From Rickettsia typhi (GTDB lineage: Bacteria; Pseudomonadota; Alphaproteobacteria; Rickettsiales; UBA1997), in assembly GCA_945865905.1 (NCBI GenBank), contig CAMBFC010000001.1:110127-174126 (forward strand): a stretch of DNA of 64,000 nucleotides, given 5' to 3'. The position numbers and the translations under genes were made by a program. The stretch's first letter is position 1, and each line of letters begins with the position of its first letter. The notes beneath the pieces are model-generated. The model did no database searches. It saw nothing but the letters and a program-made list of their open reading frames with translations, and was not told where the DNA came from. This document shows positions 54,474 to 62,328 of this stretch, piece by piece.

Positions 54474-54662
54474 ATTTTTGCTGTTAAATTTATGGCAAAT
54501 TTGCTTTATAAATTGCCGCTTAAGGCAATCTTAACATTATTATCTAAATTATCAAATAACTAAAAAGATTTCCTTCCACAACTTCTGTATTAAGAAGCTT
54601 GCTGCTAATTAAGTAATTCTCTCTAATGTTATAAAATATACATTTCTTCAAATCAAATATTT

Positions 54663-55742
54663 ATGATTAAAAAAATTTCCTTCCTCACATTAATTTGCAC
54701 TTTATTTTTTGCCGCTATTTGCGAGCAAGCATTTGCAAGGGCTGGTGGCCGTTCTTCATTTTCTGGTGGAAGATCTTCATCATCTTTTTATAATCAAGGA
54801 TCGCGCGGAAGCCGCACCTATGAAGGTGGTGGGGCTGGTGGCAAAAATTATTCTTCGATGCAAAAATCTGCCACCAATGTTTCTGGCCAAGGCGCAGCCG
54901 GTTCGGCGCAACAACAAAACGGCGCACGCAATCAACAAAATACTGCGCAACAAAACGCACCACAACAACCGAATCGCGCTTCATCGTTTTTTCAACGCAA
55001 CCCAATGCTTTCAACTTTTGGTGCAGCGCTTGCAGGTTCTTGGATTGGCCACATGCTTTTTGGCAATGGCGGTTTTGGTGGATATGGCGCTGGCGGCATG
55101 GGTGGTGGTGGCGGAATGATGGTCAACTTATTGCTTATGGCGCTTGGCGCTTTTGCGGTAGTAATGATGATGCGCTTTTTAAATCGCCAATCAGATAGCC
55201 CAGCTTATAGCAATGCAATGTCGCAAGGCAATGTTGGCGCATCTTCGTATAATCATGATAATTCTCCACAATATCATCAACAGCAAAATTTTTCACAACC
55301 AAGAGCAACTAATTTTGAATTAAATTTATCAGAAAATGATAGTCAAAAATTTTCTGAAATTCTTGTCGAGGTGCAAAACGCTTGGTCGCATCAAGATCTC
55401 GAAAAATTAAAAAAACTTACTACGCCAGAAATGTTAAAATATTTTACCGATAGTTTAAGCCAAAATGTTAGCCAAGATATTGCCAATAAAGTTGAAAATG
55501 TAGAATTAATCTCAGGAAATCCTGCAGAATCTTGGCGCGAAGACGAAATGGAATACGCAACTGCGATCTTAGAATGGTCTGCCCTAGATTATGTGGTGAA
55601 CCTAAATAAAAGCCCTTCTGATGCTGATTATGTGATCGAAGGCAGTGATAAAAATTTAATTATTACATCTGAAGCTTGGACATTTACGCGTTATGGCGAA
55701 AACGGTCGGTGGATATTATCAGCGATTGCGCAAGTTGAATAG
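54663..55742 (+). CDS. Tim44-like domain protein, exported/membrane
   Basis: A 359-residue protein. After a signal-like helix (about residues 5-25) come Ser/Gly-rich and Gln/Asn-rich linkers. A glycine-rich hydrophobic segment with a likely membrane helix (MMVNLLLMALGAFAVVMMMR) follows, then a C-terminal Tim44-like fold (about 230-359, VQNAWSHQDLEKLKKLTTPEM and SEAWTFTRYGENGRWILSAI). In mitochondria Tim44 anchors the import motor; the bacterial relatives' role is unclear. The upstream low-complexity open frames in other registers are shadows. Confidence 0.85.
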   Translation: MIKKISFLTLICTLFFAAICEQAFARAGGRSSFSGGRSSSSFYNQGSRGSRTYEGGGAGGKNYSSMQKSATNVSGQGAAGSAQQQNGARNQQNTAQQNAPQQPNRASSFFQRNPMLSTFGAALAGSWIGHMLFGNGGFGGYGAGGMGGGGGMMVNLLLMALGAFAVVMMMRFLNRQSDSPAYSNAMSQGNVGASSYNHDNSPQYHQQQNFSQPRATNFELNLSENDSQKFSEILVEVQNAWSHQDLEKLKKLTTPEMLKYFTDSLSQNVSQDIANKVENVELISGNPAESWREDEMEYATAILEWSALDYVVNLNKSPSDADYVIEGSDKNLIITSEAWTFTRYGENGRWILSAIAQVE

Positions 55743-55780
55743 CTATAAACGCCGCTTCATTATAGCAAAAACAAAGTGAA

Positions 55781-56530
55781 CTATAAGCAATAATCGGGAT
55801 CATGATCTTTTTTTACATGCAAACAATATGAAGTTATTGCCAAATTATAAAAAGATTCACTATTTCTGCCAGCCTCTGATACATTTAACAACACTGCGTT
55901 TGATAAATTCATGTCTTTAAACATTAATCTATAGCTTGCTGATATTAACCCAGTTCTATCTCTTCCTGAATCACAGTGTATGTAGACAAAAATTGGCTTG
56001 TCTGTTTTGCTTGACGCAATGTCATGTATTTTTTTTATTGTTTTTGTTACCCATATATTATAATCCTCCACAGCATCTTTGGCGGCAACATTAGAAGCTA
56101 AGGTTGAAGGAAACTCTAACAGCAATAAACTTGGCGATAAGGTAGAAACATTTAGCGACATACCATATGTTGGATTATCACGAAAAAAGTCATTCTCTTT
56201 TTTAATATCAGAATATTCATCTAGATCAAGCAAGTTTATACTTACCAAATAATAATCATGCGGCAAATTTTTATATCCCAACCCACTTAGCATATTATGT
56301 AAATATGCCGTTAATTCATCATAGGCAAAAACTTTGTTGCCATTTTTTATAACAAACGGATTGTTGCCACGAAATATATAATTATTTCCCACTACATCAA
56401 TTAATCCTATTCTGCCAAAGTCTATTTCTTTTGTTTTTTTTTGAATTATCACAAAAATTAACACAAGGGTCAATAATGTAAGCGAAACAATCCAGCATAT
56501 TCTTGTTATAATACGATTAATTTTGATCAT
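55781..56530 (-). CDS. Membrane-anchored protein tyrosine/dual-specificity-type phosphatase
   Basis: A 249-residue protein with one N-terminal membrane helix (about residues 8-29), so the catalytic domain is probably periplasmic. The phosphatase loop is H185-C186-DSGRD-R192-TG, a textbook CX5R signature, and a general-acid region lies earlier in the domain. The start overlaps the phosphoethanolamine transferase stop by 4 nt (ATGA). Placement and topology suggest a lipid or glycan phosphate as substrate, perhaps lipid A, rather than phosphotyrosine, but this is inference. Confidence 0.82.
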   Translation of the reverse strand: MIKINRIITRICWIVSLTLLTLVLIFVIIQKKTKEIDFGRIGLIDVVGNNYIFRGNNPFVIKNGNKVFAYDELTAYLHNMLSGLGYKNLPHDYYLVSINLLDLDEYSDIKKENDFFRDNPTYGMSLNVSTLSPSLLLLEFPSTLASNVAAKDAVEDYNIWVTKTIKKIHDIASSKTDKPIFVYIHCDSGRDRTGLISASYRLMFKDMNLSNAVLLNVSEAGRNSESFYNLAITSYCLHVKKDHDPDYCL

Positions 56531-58050
56531 CTTTGTTTTTTAATAAAACTTCTATCCTTATCTAAAATATCAGTCTCAATAGAAAATAATTCAAGTATGG
56601 TATCGTAAACATCTTGTTGGGTATATTCTTTGCGCTTTACTATTGACATTGGTATTGAGGATTTGACTATTAATGGAATGTAGGCTTGTTCTGGTGGCAA
56701 TGATATGCCGGGAGGCATGCCATGAAATATACGACCATCTTCCATTAAAGATTCGCCGTGATCTGATAAATAGATAAATACATAAGGTAAGCCTGACTTA
56801 TCAAGCTTCTTCGTGATTTTACCAAGCACATGATCTACATAAAGTATTGTATTATCATAAGAATTATACAGCTGTTCAAGGCTGCATTGATTAACCACAT
56901 CAGCATCAAGACATATTGGTTTGAATTGCTGAAATTCTGCAGGATATCTATCATGATAACTTGGTCCATGACTGCCACCGCCAAGATGTAATATTATTAA
57001 TCGATATCCAGATTTATAAAGCTTTAGATTGTCGGTTAACATTGGTATCACATCCTCATCATAACAATTGCCCCCGTGTCCACAATTTGCTACCTTAGTT
57101 TCTCCAACCGCATCACATAGGCCATAAAGAGTATAATTAACATAGCACGAAGTATTGATGCCTAATTTAGAGGTAATATTTGGCAGCGGAACCCCATGCT
57201 TAACTAAAATTTCGGGCAGCGCATATAATGTTGAGCCTATATGAGCTATTCCGTTCAAAAGATGAAGATTTTTATCTTTTGACAATACGGGATTAGTATT
57301 TTTTCTTTTATAGCCATATAAACTAAAATTTTGCTGTCTGGATGTTTCACCAATGGCAAGAACTACTACTAAATTACTTTGTGACGATATATGACCAGAA
57401 ACTTCAATTGGTTTTTTATGCCAAGAGTGCTGCAACTGAAAATATTCTACCGCAACACTGCCAAAACTTCGTATATAGTTTAAGGGTATAAGGGTGTGGA
57501 TTATGTATTTTTTAGATAAGTTTGTGGCACGATGTATGCTGTCAAATTTTATATATATCAAACTTACGCCAAGAACCATTACAACGACACATAATTTAGC
57601 TGATGATAATAAATATTTATAAGAGCTCTCAAATGTTATTTGGGTATATAATATTGCTATTATTGGCAGCAATATTAGCAATAAAAAATATGGAATCATT
57701 TGAAGCGACAACAATCCACTCGCCTCAACAGAATCAGTGTGAATAGCGTTCATAATCATACTACTATCTATCGCAACATTATACTTGGATATAAAATAAG
57801 CTGACACCCCACTAAGTATCGTAAAAATAATTGCTAGCGGTTTAATTGTTTTGCGATGAGCAAGAAGTGTAAATATCAAGATAAAAGAACATAATCCAAT
57901 AACTAAAAATGCCCCCAAGCCAACATAATCAATCTCATCCTTCAAATAAAACCACTTGGCAATTTTATCGAGGTTTAAGGCATTGCAGACAATGTAAAGT
58001 ATTGTAGTATATAGAGCGCAAAATGATATGTGCGAAACCTTGAATCTCAT
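56527..58050 (-). CDS. Phosphoethanolamine transferase, EptA/CptA-like
   Basis: A 507-residue inner-membrane enzyme with five N-terminal membrane helices (to about residue 190) and a periplasmic sulfatase-fold domain. The nucleophile threonine lies in LAIGETSRQQNFSLYGYKR. ILHLGGGSHGPSYHDRYP, NSYDNTILYVDHVLG and YLSDHGESLMEDGRIFHGMP hold the metal ligands. It would move phosphoethanolamine from phosphatidylethanolamine to lipid A or core heptose. Its coding region overlaps the following phosphatase gene by 4 nt, so the two work together in all likelihood. The specific acceptor is unknown. Confidence 0.9.
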   Translation of the reverse strand: MRFKVSHISFCALYTTILYIVCNALNLDKIAKWFYLKDEIDYVGLGAFLVIGLCSFILIFTLLAHRKTIKPLAIIFTILSGVSAYFISKYNVAIDSSMIMNAIHTDSVEASGLLSLQMIPYFLLLILLPIIAILYTQITFESSYKYLLSSAKLCVVVMVLGVSLIYIKFDSIHRATNLSKKYIIHTLIPLNYIRSFGSVAVEYFQLQHSWHKKPIEVSGHISSQSNLVVVLAIGETSRQQNFSLYGYKRKNTNPVLSKDKNLHLLNGIAHIGSTLYALPEILVKHGVPLPNITSKLGINTSCYVNYTLYGLCDAVGETKVANCGHGGNCYDEDVIPMLTDNLKLYKSGYRLIILHLGGGSHGPSYHDRYPAEFQQFKPICLDADVVNQCSLEQLYNSYDNTILYVDHVLGKITKKLDKSGLPYVFIYLSDHGESLMEDGRIFHGMPPGISLPPEQAYIPLIVKSSIPMSIVKRKEYTQQDVYDTILELFSIETDILDKDRSFIKKQR

Positions 58051-58225
58051 ATACTTATTTGATATATTGTGACAAGTGGTTGAAAGATTAACGCGACCCT
58101 ATTAATTGATTCTGCTTGATTAATAAGCTATCTAGCACAAAGTAATACAATCCTATTGTCTAGCAGATAAATTGCTATCTTTAGACATCAATAAAAATCT
58201 AACTGTTCTTTTAAAGATATATAAA

Positions 58226-59305
58226 GTGAAATTATATAACAAATATATTTTTAGTAAAGTCGCTCTTTCGCTTGTTGCGATAACTTCTTTATTGGTAATT
58301 TTAATTTGGTTTAGTCGCACCATTGTATTTATTAGATACATAACCGAAAATGGCGTAGGATTAGAACAGTTTTTATCACTTTTTATCTTAATTTTGCCAT
58401 GGCTGCTGTTGTTCATAATACCAATTTCGATTTTTATCTCAATATTAATTATTTATAACAATTTACTTTTAAACAATGAAATAACTACGCTTAAAAATGC
58501 CGGTCTTACAAAAATTCACATTAGTAAACCAGCATTAATATTGTCATTATTCTTAACATTATTTTGCTTTTTTATATCTCTTTATTTGATGCCATTAGCC
58601 AACAAAGCATTGCGAGAGAAACGCAATAATTTTGAAAATAATTATAGCAATTTATCATTTAATCAGGGGGTTTTTGAAAAACTAAAAAATCTTACAATCT
58701 ATGTTAAGAAAAAAGATATTGATAACAATTTATTTGGCATTCTTATCAACCAAATAAAGGATTCAGAAAATTCATTAACCATTACTGCCAAAAGTGGTCG
58801 AGTTAGATATGAAAACAATAACTTATTATTGGATATGAATGATGGAACTATCCAACAATTCAACTATAAAGATAATAAAGAAGAGATATTAAATTTTGAT
58901 AAATATGTTTTTAATCTAACCGAAAATAATAAAACTGACTATCAAAATAAAAAATGGAAAGTTCAAGAAATGTTTGTTAGTGAATTAATCAATCCAAGTG
59001 AAAACTCTAGTCCCAAAGAATTAATGCAATATAAAGCGGAATTGCAACAAAGATTTACATATCCACTGATGTCTTTGTTGCTATCTATGATTGCCTTATC
59101 AATTATGTTAAGGGGAGATCTAAACCGTCACGGCAATATTAAAAACATTATAACCTCATCTATAGTTGCTGTATTATTTTTTGCGACAACTATAACAATT
59201 TTTAGATTATTGGACACATCCTTAAATTTTATACCCCTATTATATTTACACCTTTTTATATTTTTTGCGGCAACTTTGCGCATCTTAACAAGATCAAAAT
59301 CGTAA
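58226..59305 (+). CDS. lptF: LPS export permease LptF
   Basis: An inner-membrane subunit of the LptB2FG lipopolysaccharide extractor. The open frame begins at 58172, but the family opening (short basic start then the first helix, KLYNKYIFSKVALSLVAI) fits the GTG at 58226 and gives a normal length of about 359 residues. About six membrane helices flank a periplasmic beta-jellyroll (FENNYSNLSFNQGVFEKLKN, then MNDGTIQQFNYKDN). lptG is not next to it. The next feature downstream is the mobile element's attachment site, 25 nt on. Confidence 0.88.
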   Translation: MKLYNKYIFSKVALSLVAITSLLVILIWFSRTIVFIRYITENGVGLEQFLSLFILILPWLLLFIIPISIFISILIIYNNLLLNNEITTLKNAGLTKIHISKPALILSLFLTLFCFFISLYLMPLANKALREKRNNFENNYSNLSFNQGVFEKLKNLTIYVKKKDIDNNLFGILINQIKDSENSLTITAKSGRVRYENNNLLLDMNDGTIQQFNYKDNKEEILNFDKYVFNLTENNKTDYQNKKWKVQEMFVSELINPSENSSPKELMQYKAELQQRFTYPLMSLLLSMIALSIMLRGDLNRHGNIKNIITSSIVAVLFFATTITIFRLLDTSLNFIPLLYLHLFIFFAATLRILTRSKS

Positions 59306-59330
59306 ACAAGTGCAAGGCGAGGCTTTACAT

Positions 59331-59380
59331 TGGTGGACTCGGGCGGATTCGAACCGCCGACCTACTGATTAAGAGTCAGT
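59331..59380 (-). pseudogene. 3' fragment of tRNA-Lys(CTT), element attachment site (att)
   Basis: Read on the minus strand: anticodon stem ACTGA/TCAGT with loop CTCTTAA (anticodon CTT), variable loop, T arm with GGCGG-TTCGAAT-CCGCC, acceptor strand GAGTCCA and encoded CCA (59333-59331). The D arm and the 5' acceptor strand are absent: no TGGACTC-type partner lies further 5'. The break is at the anticodon stem, where integrases that use tRNA genes commonly cut. The complete tRNA gene is expected at the far end of the element, outside the window. Confidence 0.85.
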
Positions 59381-59487
59381 GTCCCGATATGTCTTGTTAA
59401 TCTTACGACCTACCCCTCAAAACCACTTAAAGCCTTGTAAATATTAGATCAATAAGATTAACTTCATTTAACATCAATCATTTTTAG

Positions 59488-59517
59488 TTGACAACAATTG
59501 ATTTTATTTTGTATTTT
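59488..59517 (+). promoter_or_regulatory. Candidate promoter of the integrase gene
   Basis: A perfect -35 TTGACA (59488-59493) is followed after 18 bases by TATTTT (59512-59517). Two CGGACACA repeats (59521-59528 and 59532-59539, 11 bp apart) overlap the start region and may be integrase arm sites or an operator. Confidence 0.55.
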
Positions 59518-59556
59518 ATACGGACACAGGACGGACACAAAATAAATTAACAACTA

Positions 59557-60744
59557 ATGCCGAATATAAACGAAAGACTTATTCAGTCGTTAAAGCTACC
59601 CCAAGAAAAATATAAAATCTACTGGGATGAAAAAATTGTTGGCTTTGGCATTAGAATTACCAACAACAATGCTAAATCGTTTGTGCTGCGCTATGTTATT
59701 GATGGCAGAGAGAGAAAATATACAATTGGCAAGTATCCTGATTTAACCAGCACCGCAGCTAGAGAAATTGCAATAAAGCTTAGAGGCGATATAACGCAAG
59801 GCTTTGACCCACTTGATAATAGAAGAAAAACCCAAAACCTGCCTACAATAAAAGAATTTTCTGCTGAATATATTAAACTAAAAGAAAAGTCGTTAAGACC
59901 AACAACGGCAAGGGAATATAAGCGTATTTTAGAGAAAAATATTATTCCAAAATTTGGCAATTATAAAATTGCCGCGATCACGAAAAAAGATATTGAAACA
60001 TTTCATCACTCCTTGAGCGACAAGGGTTATATGGCCAACAGAATTTTACAACTTTTGTCATCCATTTTTATGACAGCGCAAAGTTGGGGCTTAATTTCTA
60101 GCAACCCCGCCGAAAATATTAAAAAATTTAAGGAAGAAAAAAGAGAAGAGTTTTTATCAGATAAAGAAATATCAAAATTGATGGTGGTTTTGAATCAAGA
60201 ACAAAGCCAACTCAACGCCAACGCAATTAAGTTGATATTGTTAACTGGCTCAAGAAAGAGCGAGGTTTTGTCTGCGCGGTGGCAAGATTTTGACTTAGCA
60301 AGAAATATGTGGATTAAGCCAGCATTCTTAACTAAGCAGAATAAAATATCTAACATTCCGCTAAATGCCGAAGCAGTAAAAATTTTAAAAGAATTGAAGA
60401 AAAATATTGTTGCGGATAAGCATTTAGAAGAGATGGGCGGCGAAACTATAGTAAGCAGCACTCATTACCTTTTCTACAATCCGGCAACTAAAACCCACAT
60501 ACAAGACATAAAAAGATTTTGGCACGGTGTCTGCAAAAAAGCTCGTTTAGAAAATATAAGAATTCACGACTTACGACATACATTCGCATCAATCCTAGTA
60601 AATAGCGGCATTGGCCTTGAGGTGATTGGAAAATTAATCGGACACTCCAACGCCAGCACAACGCAAAGATATTCCCATTTAATTAACAATACTTTAAAAT
60701 CAGCAACCGATATATTCGGAAGCAGAATAAAAAACATAAAATGA
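59557..60744 (+). CDS. int: Tyrosine recombinase (integrase), DUF4102-type
   Basis: A 395-residue site-specific recombinase that inserts and excises the element at tRNA-Lys. The N-terminal arm-binding domain (about 1-90, with VGFGIRITNNNAKSFVLRYV and KYTIGKYPDLTSTAARE), a SAM-like core-binding domain (about 100-200) and the catalytic domain follow in order. Catalytic residues are visible: R in LTGSRKSEVLSARW, H-x-x-R in HDLRHTFASILVNSG, H in GHSNASTTQRYSHL with the tyrosine nucleophile. The start codon is ATG at 59557 without a strong ribosome site. It overlaps the next gene by 4 nt. Confidence 0.95.
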   Translation: MPNINERLIQSLKLPQEKYKIYWDEKIVGFGIRITNNNAKSFVLRYVIDGRERKYTIGKYPDLTSTAAREIAIKLRGDITQGFDPLDNRRKTQNLPTIKEFSAEYIKLKEKSLRPTTAREYKRILEKNIIPKFGNYKIAAITKKDIETFHHSLSDKGYMANRILQLLSSIFMTAQSWGLISSNPAENIKKFKEEKREEFLSDKEISKLMVVLNQEQSQLNANAIKLILLTGSRKSEVLSARWQDFDLARNMWIKPAFLTKQNKISNIPLNAEAVKILKELKKNIVADKHLEEMGGETIVSSTHYLFYNPATKTHIQDIKRFWHGVCKKARLENIRIHDLRHTFASILVNSGIGLEVIGKLIGHSNASTTQRYSHLINNTLKSATDIFGSRIKNIK

Positions 60745-62195
60745 GCCAACAAGAAATAGAGCAAATAATCAAAGGACTTCAAGCCCTACCAAAAGAGTGT
60801 GAATGGGTGGAGTTCAAAGTTAATAATTCCAATCCGCAAGAAATTGGCGAATATATCTCTGCGCTTGCCAATAGTGCTTGCTACCACAATCAACAATTTG
60901 CTTATCTTGTTTTTGGAGTTGAAAATGAAACTCATAAAATAGTTGGCACTTCTTACCGCCCTAAGCTAGATAAAATCAAAGGCCAAGAAATAGAAAACTG
61001 GATAGCAACACAGCTAGAGCCAAGAATAGATTTTGAAATTATCGAAACCAATATTGATGGCAAAAATATTGCTCTATTTAAAATTGATGCCGCAAGACAC
61101 ACTCCAGTAAAGTTTAAAAGGGAAGCCTTTATCAGAATTGGCAGCTATACAAAGCCATTGCAAGATCATCAAGAAAGAGAAAGAAAAATCTGGAAAAAAG
61201 TTGATAGCGTTGTTTTTGAAAAAGAAATTGCTAAGGCATCACTAACCGCCGATCAGGTAATTGAGCTAATTGACTATCCAAAGTTTTTTGAATTACTGAA
61301 TCAAAAGTTACCAGAAAATAAAAACGCTATTATTGAGAAATTAGAGCAAGATAAATTAATCAATAAAAAGCATGATAAATTTGACATCACAAACCTAGGT
61401 GCAGTGCTGTTTGCAAGGGATATTTCTAAATTCGATAATATTGCCAGAAAAGCTGTGCGCGTCATTATTTACGAGAAAAACAACAAAGTAAAAACCATCA
61501 AGGAACATACAGATTTAAGGGGTTACGCAATTTGTTTTGATGAACTAGTAAACTACATTAACGATAAACTTCCTTCAAATGAAGAAATCGGCAAAGCCTT
61601 CCGCAAAGAGATTCGAATGTATCCCTCACTAGTAATTCGAGAGTTGGTTGCTAACGCGATTATCCATCAAGATTTTTCGATAAAAGGCACATCAACAATG
61701 GTTGAAATTTTCCAAAATAGAATTGAAATAACCAACGCTGGCAAGCCATTAATAGACCCTTTGCGCTTTATAGATCACAGCCCCGAAAGCAGAAATGAAA
61801 TGTTGGCAGCTTTTATGCGCAGAATTAAAATTTGCGAAGAAAGAGGAAGTGGAATTGATAAAGTTGTTAGTGATTGCGAACTTTACCAGCTTCCAGCGCC
61901 AGATTTTATTGCGGGCGATAATTTTACTCGAATCGTCTTATATTCCCCAAAAAGCTTGAGAGAGATGGATAGGAAGGATAAAATAAGAGCTTGTTATCAA
62001 CATTGCTGTTTGAGATATGTTTCGGGCGAACATATGACTAATGAATCTTTAAGAGAAAGATTTAAAATTGAGAGCCAGAATTATTCCACAGTTTCAAGGA
62101 TCATAGCGGCTACAATGGAGGCTAAATTGATAAAAGATTACGACCCCGACAATAAATCAAGAAAATACGCCAAATATCTGCCGATATGGGCTTAA
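60741..62195 (+). CDS. ATP-binding AlbA_2/Schlafen-domain protein
   Basis: A 484-residue protein with an N-terminal AlbA_2 (Schlafen-type) domain (ECEWVEFKVNNSNPQEIGEY, YLVFGVENETHKIVGTSY), a middle GHKL-type ATP-binding region (MYPSLVIRELVANAIIHQDF, IEITNAGKPL, ICEERGSGIDKVV) and a C-terminal winged-helix part. Such proteins are often carried on mobile elements; some are transcription regulators and some belong to defence systems. It starts inside the integrase stop (ATGA), so it is co-translated with it. Confidence 0.85.
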   Translation: MSQQEIEQIIKGLQALPKECEWVEFKVNNSNPQEIGEYISALANSACYHNQQFAYLVFGVENETHKIVGTSYRPKLDKIKGQEIENWIATQLEPRIDFEIIETNIDGKNIALFKIDAARHTPVKFKREAFIRIGSYTKPLQDHQERERKIWKKVDSVVFEKEIAKASLTADQVIELIDYPKFFELLNQKLPENKNAIIEKLEQDKLINKKHDKFDITNLGAVLFARDISKFDNIARKAVRVIIYEKNNKVKTIKEHTDLRGYAICFDELVNYINDKLPSNEEIGKAFRKEIRMYPSLVIRELVANAIIHQDFSIKGTSTMVEIFQNRIEITNAGKPLIDPLRFIDHSPESRNEMLAAFMRRIKICEERGSGIDKVVSDCELYQLPAPDFIAGDNFTRIVLYSPKSLREMDRKDKIRACYQHCCLRYVSGEHMTNESLRERFKIESQNYSTVSRIIAATMEAKLIKDYDPDNKSRKYAKYLPIWA

Positions 62196-62200
62196 ATTCT

Positions 62201-62286
62201 TATGTGATGGTCATGTGATCGAGAGGGGGTTATTTTGGCATGAAGCCTTTGTTTGATTGGGTTGACTATGTGATTGTTATGTGATT
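62201..62286. repeat. Four ATGTGAT repeats in two pairs spaced 11 bp
   Basis: ATGTGAT occurs at 62202-62208, 62213-62219, 62268-62274 and 62279-62285. Within each pair the copies are 11 bp apart, one helical turn, and the pairs are 66 bp apart. They lie in the gap before the methyltransferase-fusion gene, so an operator for a regulator or an integration-factor site is plausible. Confidence 0.7.
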
Positions 62287-62328
62287 ATCTCGATATAAAG
62301 CTAGAAAAAAGAAAAATAAATTAAAAAC

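Noticed and set aside
54709..55119. 136-codon frame overlapping the Tim44-like gene
   Set aside because: Arises from the Gly/Gln low-complexity region of the true gene in another register; no start signal or conserved motif.
59331..59420. Reading the tRNA-Lys as a complete gene
   Set aside because: No 5' acceptor strand or D arm pairs with GAGTCCA in the next 100 bases; only the 3' half exists.
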